5,930 bases of DNA from Syntrophobacterales bacterium (GCA_031285215.1 JAITWQ010000122.1:1-5930); one strand, 5' to 3'; shown: positions 1 to 5,930, numbered from the stretch's first letter. Notes: a model not told the origin generated them from the sequence alone. Numbers and translations: made by a program.

Positions 1-2
1 AA

Positions 3-98
3 ATGCGGGAACACTATCTGAATGATCCTGCGGATACCGCTCCGGAAGAAGTTCTTACGGAGATTCTTTGGCCCGTACAGAAAAAGGCCGTTTGTTAG
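3..98 (+). CDS. C-terminal end of an unidentified upstream protein (partial)
   Basis: Frame 3 is open from the left edge to a TAG at 96-98 and gives at least 32 codons, ending in WPVQKKAVC. The other two + frames close within the first 25 bases. The composition is protein-like and acidic (REHYLNDPADTAPEEVLTEI), as expected of the last helix of a soluble enzyme or binding protein. The ATG at 3-5 is probably internal, because no ribosome binding site can be seen and the gene most likely begins outside the window. I do not recognise the family. The roughly 450-base gap to the kinase gene makes it unlikely to share that operon. No intrinsic terminator follows the stop. Confidence 0.55.
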   Translation: MREHYLNDPADTAPEEVLTEILWPVQKKAVC

Positions 99-153
99 TT
101 TTTAGCCTTTATGAAAAAAGCGTCCACGCCCAGACCAAACCACTCCGCCGTTT

Positions 154-173
154 CCTGCCTGACGGCAGACAGG
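154..173. repeat. Imperfect palindrome (REP-like hairpin)
   Basis: CCTGCCTG at 154-161 pairs with CAGACAGG at 166-173 around the loop ACGG, with one C-A mismatch (158 against 169). Alternative foldings, such as CTGCC 155-159 with GGCAG 164-168, use the same bases. The 10-base string CGGCAGACAG (163-172) recurs inside the large palindrome near the right edge (5825-5834), so both may belong to one dispersed intergenic repeat family. There is no T tract after it, so it is not a canonical terminator. Confidence 0.45.
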
Positions 174-387
174 CGCGCCACAAACCAGCGCGAGCATGTG
201 AGTATTCCCTTTCTGGAGGGGCGCCGCTGCCGAACTGGAATCACTATTAATGATTTTAAAACGGAATCAGGGGCAGCCTGTACAAAATTTTGACACAGAT
301 GAAAAACATACCGGTGCAAAAACCTGTTTTTCCCTTTTTATCGTACCTCACAAGCAATTTTATATATCTGCATGTAATACAAATCTC

Positions 388-417
388 TTGTTATTGTCCA
401 AAAAATGTCGTAATAAT
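388..417 (+). promoter_or_regulatory. Candidate sigma70-type promoter for the kinase operon
   Basis: TTGTTA at 388-393 (4 of 6 to TTGACA) is followed after 18 bases by AATAAT at 412-417 (5 of 6 to TATAAT). This would start transcription near 424 and leave a leader of about 130 bases before the kinase ATG. The surrounding DNA is AT-rich. AT-rich sequence easily yields chance matches, so this is only the best candidate seen. Confidence 0.25.
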
Positions 418-488
418 GATCCATTTATTAGGACAGGATCACGTGCCGAAACACAGAAATTACATCACAGATCACAAACAGCCAAACA

Positions 489-504
489 TGCCGGTTTGCC
501 GGCA
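489..504 (+). other. Small perfect hairpin in the probable kinase leader
   Basis: TGCCGG at 489-494 pairs exactly with CCGGCA at 499-504 around a TTTG loop. The hairpin ends 48 bases before the kinase ATG, in what is likely 5' untranslated RNA. It contains the 10-base palindrome TTGCCGGCAA (496-505), which could equally be a DNA-level protein-binding site. No T tract follows, so it is not an intrinsic terminator. The function is unknown. Confidence 0.35.
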
Positions 505-552
505 ATGCGCCCCCAAAAAGCGTAATATTTCCGCGTATTGTGAGGTTGCACC

Positions 553-3500
553 ATGAAAGCTGAGCAAAATCTGGAATATGTTTCCGAATGGCAGGATTTT
601 CTCCTTAGTTTTCAGGGAGAATTATCCGGCATGTCCGATGCGGAGCTTTTGCGCTGCGTTCTGGAGAAACTTGTCCGCCTGACCAATAGTCAAGCGGGAT
701 TCATAAGTGTTCTCAATGAAAATGGGCAGACCGACATGATCACCTGGAGTAAAAAAACACTGGAAAACTGCGCCAATATTTTCCAGGGCCATCACGATCT
801 GGAACACAGAAGCATTTGGCAAGAATGTATCGGCCAGAAAAAGGCGGTCATCTGTAATCGCTATGGCCATTCGGAAAAGAAAAAAGATTTTCCCAGGGGC
901 CACCTTTCCATTCGCCGTTATATTGCCGCTCCCGGGATAGAGCAGGGGGAAATTTCCCTTATCGTTGTCCTGGCTAACAAAAGCAGAGACTACACAAACC
1001 AGAATCTGTTATTTGTACAGATGGCCATTAACAATCTGCAAATTACCCGCAAGTACATTCATACAAAGGACCGCTTGTCTTCAGCCATTCAGGGGAGTTT
1101 TGACGGGTTATGGGGATGGAATCTTTCCAAGAAGGATTTCTTTGCCAGTCCAAGTTTTTTTACCATTCTGGGCTATGAACCCAACGAATTTTCTCCGACG
1201 CCGGAAGTATTCTGGAGTCTTGTCCATCCCGACGATGTCGGCAGGCTGAAAATGATGGTCAACAACACATTAGAACACGCCTGGCATGCAGATCAGGAAG
1301 CCATTGAGTTCCGCGTAAAGACTCAAACAGGCGAATGGCGCTGGATACGCAGCCGCTGGAAAATCATTGAAAGGGGCGAGGATAACCGTCCCCTCCGTCT
1401 GGTAGGCACCAGCGCGGATATCAGCAAACAAAAGCAAACGGAAGAGGCTCTTCGGGAAAGTGAAGAGAGATACCGGATTCTTGTCGAAAAAACCAATGAC
1501 CCCATTGCCCTGCTGAACACGAAATTGGAATTTGTTGACTGTAATCCCAAATTTATGGAATTAACGCAGTGGAACCTTTCCGAACTGATTGCCCATCCCG
1601 TCTGGGAACATTCTCCCATTCTTCAGTTACACGGAAAAGACGCTCAGGAAACAATTAAAGAACATGCCCTTAAAGCTCTCGCCGGGCAATCACAGAAATT
1701 TACATGGTGGTTATCCCGCAAAGACGGGCACGACATGGAGATGCTTGCCTTTTTGGACACCTTAACATTGGGAGGCAAGCAATACCTGCAAATCATCGGG
1801 CGCGATGTTTCCGTCATCGAAAAATCAGGAACACCCGCTTCTTTTCAGGGCAGCGACTGGAAAAGACTGATAGAGCAATCCGCTGTCGGCATCTATCTGG
1901 TTCAGGATGGGCTGTTTCGCTATGTAAACGAAAAATTTGCTCATGCCGCCGGTTATTCCTCCCTCGATCTGACAGGCGGTATGGGATTGAGCGATCTTAT
2001 CCTCACAGATAATGTCCCTTTACTGACATCCTTTTGTCAGCAGGAAATCGAAGAAAAAAAAGTACACAGATTTTATTGCCGTCTGCGAGCCAAAAACGGC
2101 GGTATCCGCTACGTAGAATTACGCGGCTTTGAAATGATTCATCAGGGCAAACAAACCCTTATGGGAACCATCTGGGATACGGAAGAACAACTCCAATCCG
2201 TGCAAACCCCGGCGGAGGAAACACGGGAACATAAGGAGTTAATGAGGTATCTATCTGATATCGTTGATTTTCTCCCCCATGCCATTTTAGTTGTTGACCA
2301 GGAAGGCAAAATCATCTTCTGGAACCGCGCCATGGCCCTTTTGTCAGGAGTGGACAAAGAAGCCATGCTCGGTAAAGGTGATTATGAGTATGCACTGCCA
2401 TTTTATGGCAAGCGAACCCCGATGTTAATTGATTTCGCCCTTCATCCTGATATGGGAAAAATGGAACATTTGTCCCACATTCAGGAAATGGGCAATGTTT
2501 ACGTGAATAAACTCAAGGCGAAAAATTTACCCGCCGGTGAAGCGCATCTGTTTATCACCGCGTCAGTTCTCAAGAATCACCGTCAGGAAATAATCGGCGC
2601 CATACAGTGTATTCAGGATATTACGGAACGAAAACTCCTGGAATCGCAGCTTCGCCAGGCACAGAAAATGGAAGCCATCGGAGCATTGGTGGGCGGCATT
2701 GCCCATGACTTTAATAATATTCTCAGCGCCTTGACCGGATACACGGAACTGGCCATGATGAGCAAAGAAAATGCGGATCTCGTTGATAATTATCTGACCC
2801 AGGTTTTGAAGGCCTGTGACCGCGCCAAAGGTCTGGTCAGCCAAATTCTTGTTTTCAGCCGTCAGAGAGAGCACGAGAAAAGCATGGTGGACATGAGAGT
2901 TGCAGTGAAAGAAGTTCTCAAGCTGCTCTCGGCATCCCTGCCGTCAACCATCGAGATCAGGCAGCACATTGCCCCCGAACCCCTGACGATTATGGCCGAT
3001 CCCACCCAGATTCATCAGATTATTATGAATCTGTGCACCAATGCCGCCCACGCCATGGCGAAAAAAGGAGGCGCCCTTACCATCCATCTCTCCAAAACAA
3101 CGATTGGCGAAGAGGAAACAGATCACAGCGACCAGAAACCGGGAACATACGCCCACCTCGTTATTTCCGATACGGGGCATGGAATTGACCCCGATATTAT
3201 TGATAAAATCTTTGAACCCTTCTTTACAACCAAACGGCGCGGCAAAGGAACGGGATTGGGCCTTTGGGTCGTCCACGGTATCGTGCAGAGATATAACGGT
3301 TCTATCCAGGTGAAAAGCGAGCCGGGACAGGGAACCAGTTTTTACATTGCCCTTCCCTTTGTAGCGGAACGGAGAACAGCGGGAGACCGCGAAACAGAAG
3401 ATATCCTCCAGGGGGGAAATGAAACCATCCTGTTGGTGGACGATGAAAAAAATCTCCTCAAGGTTATGGAAGATTTTCTGAAGGGTTTGGGCTATCGCGT

Positions 3501-3786
3501 GGTCTCACAGGCAAACAGCCGCAAGGCTCTGGACATGGTTACGGCTTCGCCGCAGCGTTTTGATCTGGTCATTGCGGATATGACCATGCCCAATTTAACC
3601 GGTCTGGAGCTTAGCCGGAGTATCCTGGCCGTCAATCCCGATATGTTCATTATCCTTTGCACAGGATTCAGCGAAGCCGTTACGGAAAATTCCGCCAAAA
3701 AAATCGGTATCAAGGAATTCATTTTTAAACCAATTCCCTTACGGCAGCTGGCGCGCTCCGTAAGGCGGGTGTTAGACGGTAAATAA
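553..3786 (+). CDS. Soluble hybrid sensor histidine kinase, GAF-PAS4-HisKA-HATPase-REC
   Basis: This 1077-residue protein has no signal peptide or membrane segment, so it should sense cytosolic cues. Domain order: GAF (about 15-170); PAS1 of the PAS_3 type with the WRWIRSRW signature (about 174-292); a short coiled linker with EALRESEERYRIL; PAS2 (about 307-424); PAS3 (about 437-547); PAS4 (about 564-695); HisKA with H box IAHDFNN; HATPase; receiver. The predicted autophosphorylated residue is His718. The ATP-binding domain has its N box near Asn826-Asn830, DTGHG at 873-877, FEPFFTT, and GKGTGLGL at 897-904. The receiver (about 958-1074) has Asp963/Asp964, phosphoacceptor Asp1009, Thr1037 and Lys1059, so phosphotransfer within the protein looks intact. 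The start is supported by TGAGG at 541-545, seven bases before the ATG. It lies 21 bases upstream of the diguanylate cyclase gene, probably in one operon. Ligands of the GAF and PAS domains cannot be predicted. Confidence 0.96.
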   Translation: MKAEQNLEYVSEWQDFLLSFQGELSGMSDAELLRCVLEKLVRLTNSQAGFISVLNENGQTDMITWSKKTLENCANIFQGHHDLEHRSIWQECIGQKKAVICNRYGHSEKKKDFPRGHLSIRRYIAAPGIEQGEISLIVVLANKSRDYTNQNLLFVQMAINNLQITRKYIHTKDRLSSAIQGSFDGLWGWNLSKKDFFASPSFFTILGYEPNEFSPTPEVFWSLVHPDDVGRLKMMVNNTLEHAWHADQEAIEFRVKTQTGEWRWIRSRWKIIERGEDNRPLRLVGTSADISKQKQTEEALRESEERYRILVEKTNDPIALLNTKLEFVDCNPKFMELTQWNLSELIAHPVWEHSPILQLHGKDAQETIKEHALKALAGQSQKFTWWLSRKDGHDMEMLAFLDTLTLGGKQYLQIIGRDVSVIEKSGTPASFQGSDWKRLIEQSAVGIYLVQDGLFRYVNEKFAHAAGYSSLDLTGGMGLSDLILTDNVPLLTSFCQQEIEEKKVHRFYCRLRAKNGGIRYVELRGFEMIHQGKQTLMGTIWDTEEQLQSVQTPAEETREHKELMRYLSDIVDFLPHAILVVDQEGKIIFWNRAMALLSGVDKEAMLGKGDYEYALPFYGKRTPMLIDFALHPDMGKMEHLSHIQEMGNVYVNKLKAKNLPAGEAHLFITASVLKNHRQEIIGAIQCIQDITERKLLESQLRQAQKMEAIGALVGGIAHDFNNILSALTGYTELAMMSKENADLVDNYLTQVLKACDRAKGLVSQILVFSRQREHEKSMVDMRVAVKEVLKLLSASLPSTIEIRQHIAPEPLTIMADPTQIHQIIMNLCTNAAHAMAKKGGALTIHLSKTTIGEEETDHSDQKPGTYAHLVISDTGHGIDPDIIDKIFEPFFTTKRRGKGTGLGLWVVHGIVQRYNGSIQVKSEPGQGTSFYIALPFVAERRTAGDRETEDILQGGNETILLVDDEKNLLKVMEDFLKGLGYRVVSQANSRKALDMVTASPQRFDLVIADMTMPNLTGLELSRSILAVNPDMFIILCTGFSEAVTENSAKKIGIKEFIFKPIPLRQLARSVRRVLDGK

Positions 3787-3791
3787 TCTGC

Positions 3792-3810
3792 AAGAAGGGG
3801 AAAGATTTTG
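3792..3810 (+). promoter_or_regulatory. Ribosome binding site that supports a TTG start
   Basis: The purine-rich stretch AAGAAGGGGA (3792-3801) places GGGG seven bases before TTG at 3808-3810. The first in-frame ATG occurs only well inside the PAS domain and would remove most of it. The TTG is therefore the likely true start. A TTG start usually lowers translation, so the cyclase may be made at a lower level than the kinase. Confidence 0.75.
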
Positions 3811-5070
3811 GACACCTTGGAAAAACTTTGGAAGAATTTAACCTATGGCGTTTTTCTGATAGACGCCGAAACACAAAAGATTATTCACGCCAACGATGCC
3901 GCTTGTTCATTGTTCGATAAAGAAAGGCACGATCTGGTAGGCAAGGAATATCAGCAGGTAATCAGTCCTTTTTCGAAAGAGGAATATTCCGCTCTGGATT
4001 TTGATCAGCAAACATATCAACAAGAACATTTTATTACCCGGGGCGGGCAGCGCGTTCCCATCCTGCAAACAATCAATCCCTTTCAAATGGAGGGGAAAAA
4101 ATATGTCCTGTCCACGATAATTGATATTTCCGAGGCCAAGAGTATCGAAGAAAGAATCCGCAAAATCAGCCATTACGACCGCCTCACCGGTTTGAAGAAC
4201 AGATATTTCCTGGATCAGCTGGTCTCTTTGGAAATAGAAAGGTCAAATCGGTATTTTTATCCCGTATCCCTCATTCTTTTGGATTTGGATCATTTCAAAC
4301 GAATCAATGACCGGTTCGGACATGACATCGGCGACGAAGTTCTCGTGGAAACCAGCCGCATATTGGAAAACTCCATTCGCAAATCTGATATGACCTTTCG
4401 CTGGGGAGGAGAAGAATTTCTGATCCTCTTCCCCCATCTTACCGTCGAGAGGGCCTCCAATATTGCGGACGGTCTGCGCGTACGCCTGATGAACCATAAA
4501 TTTTCCACCGTCGGAAATGTTACCGCCAGCTTTGGCGTAACGCAATATTCACGGGGCGAAACATGGAACAGCTGGTTTAAACGCACCGATGACTGCCTCT
4601 TGCAGGCAAAACGTCACGGACGCAATATGGTCATCCATCAAACTAACATTGCCTACGATTTCATCGCCAAACTTCCCTGGAAATCAAACTGGGAATCGGG
4701 ACATACGCTTATAGATGACGATCATCGCCTTCTTCTGGAAATTTCCAATGATTTGCTGAAGTTAATGTTCACCAATTCACCCGCTCGGGATATCGAACCA
4801 AGAATAAACAATCTGGCGGATCACCTGAAAACACACTTCAAAAATGAAGAAGATATCCTTCAGGAAATTCATTTCCCCGAACTGGAAGGACACTGCAGCC
4901 TCCACCAGGCCTTATTGGAAGAGTTCGCCCAATGCGCCGACATGTTCCTGCAAAAGAAAGCCTCCGGGAATCATCTGTTTTCCTTCCTCCTCGGAGACCT
5001 GCTCATGGACCACTTCCTTCTGGAAGACGCCAAATATTTTTCTTACACCAGAAAATTCCAGCAAGAATAA
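3808..5070 (+). CDS. PAS-GGDEF diguanylate cyclase with C-terminal bacteriohemerythrin domain
   Basis: The predicted 420-residue protein makes the second messenger c-di-GMP from two GTP and carries an oxygen- or redox-responsive di-iron domain. An N-terminal PAS domain covers about 8-112. The GGDEF domain (about 118-280) has the metal-binding motif LDLDHFKRIND with Asp159/Asp161, and the active-site motif GGEEF at 200-204. An inhibitory-site motif RKSD (191-194) sits exactly five residues before it, so product inhibition is likely. The C-terminal hemerythrin domain (about 290-416) keeps all seven iron ligands of the family: His306, His343, Glu347, His362, His366, His402 and Asp407, in the motifs IDxxH, HFxxEE, HxxxH and HxxxxD. 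No membrane segment is seen, so it acts in the cytosol. It follows the hybrid kinase by 21 bases. Vibrio cholerae has a related fusion in which hemerythrin precedes GGDEF; here the order is reversed. Control by oxygen or by the kinase is inference. Confidence 0.95.
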   Translation: MDTLEKLWKNLTYGVFLIDAETQKIIHANDAACSLFDKERHDLVGKEYQQVISPFSKEEYSALDFDQQTYQQEHFITRGGQRVPILQTINPFQMEGKKYVLSTIIDISEAKSIEERIRKISHYDRLTGLKNRYFLDQLVSLEIERSNRYFYPVSLILLDLDHFKRINDRFGHDIGDEVLVETSRILENSIRKSDMTFRWGGEEFLILFPHLTVERASNIADGLRVRLMNHKFSTVGNVTASFGVTQYSRGETWNSWFKRTDDCLLQAKRHGRNMVIHQTNIAYDFIAKLPWKSNWESGHTLIDDDHRLLLEISNDLLKLMFTNSPARDIEPRINNLADHLKTHFKNEEDILQEIHFPELEGHCSLHQALLEEFAQCADMFLQKKASGNHLFSFLLGDLLMDHFLLEDAKYFSYTRKFQQE

Positions 5071-5132
5071 CCCGTCGCTGCGCAGCTGCAGGAATGTGCA
5101 GAATTCGCTTGACAAATATCGTTAATTTGGCG

Positions 5133-5148
5133 AGCGAATACTTACTTA
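5133..5148. promoter_or_regulatory. Possible TetR-type operator
   Basis: The stretch GAGCGAATACTTACTT (about 5132-5147) looks like a degenerate inverted repeat. The left half GAGCGAAT and the reverse complement of the right half, AAGTAAGT, agree at four of eight positions, and every mismatch is a purine-purine or pyrimidine-pyrimidine change. It lies about 30-45 bases upstream of the tetR start, where autoregulatory operators of this family are common. The symmetry is weak, so this is a suggestion only. Confidence 0.22.
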
Positions 5149-5166
5149 TAAAACAACCATTGGCTT

Positions 5167-5171
5167 GGAGG
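5167..5171 (+). promoter_or_regulatory. Strong ribosome binding site of the TetR gene
   Basis: GGAGG at 5167-5171 lies seven bases before the ATG at 5179, a near-ideal Shine-Dalgarno arrangement. It fixes the start of the TetR gene and suggests independent, efficient translation. Confidence 0.8.
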
Positions 5172-5178
5172 AATCCCC

Positions 5179-5796
5179 ATGACCGGCAAGAAAATTTCCA
5201 AAAAAAGCGATATAGAATATGAGGCCATGCGGCTTTTCGCCCAGAATGGTTTTGCCGGAACCACTATTAAGGAAATCGCCAAACTGGCCAAAGTGACGGA
5301 AGGAGCTATTTACCGCCATTATTCCAGTAAAGAGGAAATGGCTTTGTCACTCTTCTCCCGCGAACTGGACAAAATAAAGTTTCGTCTGCTGGATTCAATG
5401 GACGCCGGAGAAAATCCGGCTGCCAGGCTGCGGGCTATCATTAAATCCATATATACCGCCTATCTGGACGATCCCTGGCCTGTCCTCTTTGTTATTCTCA
5501 ACTTTCAAAACCTGCAAGGTAACGTTGAGCTTGACAACAATCAGCACGTTTACGAATTTATCATTGATGCTACCCGCAATCTCTTTGTCTGCGGGGATGA
5601 TGGCCGTGACTACGAATTTCTTGCCACCTCGGTGGCCGGATTGATCATTCAGCCGGTCATTTTTCATTCCCATAAAAAGCTGCCCAAACATCCCGTTGAA
5701 TATATTGATGAGGTCACCCAAAGCTGCTGCCGGCTGGTCGGGCTGAAACACGACACGCCGACGGCAAGTCGCCCCCACTCGAAACTTACAACTTGA
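5179..5796 (+). CDS. TetR/AcrR-family transcriptional regulator
   Basis: The 205-residue protein has the typical length of the family, whose members bind operator DNA as dimers and release it when a small ligand enters the C-terminal pocket. The N-terminal DNA-binding domain (about 11-57) shows the family pattern: AMRLFAQNGFAGTTIKEIAK, then KVTEGAIYRHYSSKEEM, with the recognition helix around 38-46. The C-terminal part (about 60-190) is helical and variable, so ligand and regulon cannot be read from it. The last residues (about SRPHSKLTT) are encoded in a repetitive element, so the native tail may have been altered. It has its own ribosome binding site and lies 108 bases after the cyclase gene in the same direction. 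The target may be its own promoter or genes outside the window; a link to the signalling operon is unproven. Confidence 0.93.
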   Translation: MTGKKISKKSDIEYEAMRLFAQNGFAGTTIKEIAKLAKVTEGAIYRHYSSKEEMALSLFSRELDKIKFRLLDSMDAGENPAARLRAIIKSIYTAYLDDPWPVLFVILNFQNLQGNVELDNNQHVYEFIIDATRNLFVCGDDGRDYEFLATSVAGLIIQPVIFHSHKKLPKHPVEYIDEVTQSCCRLVGLKHDTPTASRPHSKLTT

Positions 5797-5808
5797 AACT
5801 AACAACTG
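5781..5808. repeat. 14-base imperfect tandem repeat at the tetR 3' end
   Basis: GAAACTTACAACTT (5781-5794) is followed directly by GAAACTAACAACTG (5795-5808), matching at 12 of 14 positions. The first copy encodes the final residues of the TetR protein and the TGA stop spans the junction. The repeat abuts the large palindrome, so the two probably form one composite intergenic element. Confidence 0.6.
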
Positions 5809-5839
5809 TCTGCTGTCTGCCCTTCGGCAGACAGCAGAC
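5808..5839. repeat. Perfect 14-bp inverted repeat, long stable hairpin
   Basis: GTCTGCTGTCTGCC at 5808-5821 is exactly complementary to GGCAGACAGCAGAC at 5826-5839 around the four-base loop CTTC. Each arm is itself built from a repeated GTCTGC unit. It starts 12 bases after the TetR stop. On the + strand the bases that follow (GCGGTGGCCTG) are not T-rich, so it is not a classical terminator there. On the minus strand it is followed by AGTTGTTAGTTT, which is moderately T-rich. It could be a REP-like element, a transcript-stabilising 3' structure or a bidirectional terminator. It shares CGGCAGACAG with the palindrome near 154-173. Confidence 0.8.
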
Positions 5840-5840
5840 G

Positions 5841-5916
5841 CGGTGGCCTGTCCCTTTGCCGTATCGGCAAGAACGCCTACCAGTCGTCCTTTTCCAGCGT
5901 CATAGACCTTTGACAT
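5841..5916 (-). CDS. Possible minus-strand gene start, unidentified
   Basis: On the minus strand an ATG at 5916-5914 is preceded by GGAGG (complement of 5921-5925) with a four-base spacer. It opens a protein-like stretch, MSKVYDAGKGRLVGVLADTAKGQ. The frame stays open through the palindrome and on across the antisense strand of tetR to 5395, but that continuation mirrors tetR and is very probably not coding. If real, this is a short or broken gene whose end was replaced by the repeat element. I do not recognise it, and chance is a serious alternative. Confidence 0.2.
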
Positions 5917-5930
5917 ACCGCCTCCGCAGA

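Larger units (their letters stand above)
99..552. other. Long intergenic region with no convincing gene
   Basis: About 450 bases separate the upstream stop from the kinase start. Short ORFs exist in several frames, but none has a ribosome binding site or a recognisable domain. The left half (about 110-260) is GC-rich and contains an imperfect palindrome at 154-173. Its minus strand reads as an open frame without family resemblance. The right half (about 260-480) is AT-rich, as expected of promoter DNA, and contains a TTGACA at 290-295 with no -10 at normal spacing. A small hairpin lies at 489-504, close to the kinase gene. I see no tRNA, riboswitch or transposase remnant. Confidence 0.6.
5071..5178 (+). 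promoter_or_regulatory. Spacer with probable tetR promoter elements
   Basis: The 108-base gap holds a perfect -35 hexamer TTGACA at 5109-5114 and a good -10-like TATAAA at 5147-5152. These are 32 bases apart and cannot form one promoter. With TTGACA, the only -10-like bases at a tolerable distance (GAATAC, 5136-5141, spacer 21) are weak. A promoter here is likely, but its exact form is not settled. Small palindromes at 5077-5086 (GCTGCGCAGC) and 5086-5101 (CTGCA/TGCAG, 6-base loop) follow the cyclase stop. Neither has a T tract, so read-through from the operon is possible. Confidence 0.4.

Noticed and set aside
83..110. AAAGGC / GCCTTT stem around the upstream stop as a terminator
   Set aside because: Only six pairs close a 16-base loop and no T run follows, so the hairpin would be weak.
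318..331. Inverted repeat AAAAAC-CT-GTTTTT as an intrinsic terminator or operator
   Set aside because: A two-base spacer cannot form the loop without opening pairs, the stem is nearly all A-T, and it lies over 200 bases after the upstream stop. AT-rich chance is sufficient.
250..525. 91-codon + frame in the intergenic region
   Set aside because: There is no ribosome binding site before the ATG and no recognisable domain, and it overlaps another equally poor frame in the same DNA.
418..552. c-di-GMP riboswitch in the leader of the c-di-GMP-related operon
   Set aside because: The conserved GGCAAACC-type core and the paired P2/P3 arrangement of the known class are not visible.
290..556. 88-codon + frame whose stop overlaps the kinase ATG by four bases (ATGA), suggesting translational coupling
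   Set aside because: It has no ribosome binding site at its TTG or ATG starts, and its composition is rich in Cys, His and Ile runs unlike a real protein. It also crosses the probable promoter. The ATGA overlap looks accidental.
3492..3815. 107-codon minus-strand frame opposite the receiver domain
   Set aside because: It mirrors the strongly supported kinase gene and has no family resemblance. Other long antisense frames across the three genes were rejected for the same reason.
1..5930. CRISPR array, tRNA, rRNA or transposase gene
   Set aside because: No regularly spaced direct repeats, cloverleaf sequence, rRNA motif or transposase signature was seen on either strand.

Overview
The window carries two cytoplasmic signalling genes in a probable operon, followed by a TetR-family regulator, all on the + strand. 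The tail of an unidentified gene lies at the left edge and a palindromic repeat element lies near the right edge. The style points to a Gram-negative environmental anaerobe, possibly of the Desulfobacterota (old Deltaproteobacteria). The hints are a long multi-PAS hybrid kinase with an HDFNN-type H box, a GGDEF protein fused to hemerythrin, moderate GC and palindrome-rich intergenic DNA. That assignment is inference, because no taxonomic marker gene is present.

Layout: 3-98 is the C-terminal end of an unrecognised gene. 99-552 is about 450 bases without a convincing gene; it holds an imperfect hairpin, a possible promoter and a small perfect hairpin close to the next start. 553-3786 is a 1077-residue soluble hybrid histidine kinase (GAF, four PAS, HisKA, HATPase, receiver). 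After a 21-base gap, 3808-5070 encodes a 420-residue PAS-GGDEF-bacteriohemerythrin protein from a TTG start. 5071-5178 is a spacer with a TTGACA hexamer and a possible operator. 5179-5796 is a TetR/AcrR-type repressor. 5781-5839 holds a 14-base tandem repeat that runs into a perfect 14-bp inverted repeat; the last codons of the TetR gene lie inside this element. The last 90 bases contain a possible minus-strand gene start.

How the genes may work together: the kinase integrates several cytosolic cues through its GAF and PAS modules and can phosphorylate its own receiver. The next gene has an intact diguanylate cyclase signature with an inhibitory-site motif, plus a hemerythrin domain that keeps all seven di-iron ligands. 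The pair therefore looks like a sensory module linking redox or oxygen status to c-di-GMP. No separate DNA-binding response regulator is seen. The phosphorelay output and any physical link between the two proteins remain inference. The TetR gene has its own ribosome binding site and probably its own promoter, and its target lies outside the window or is itself.
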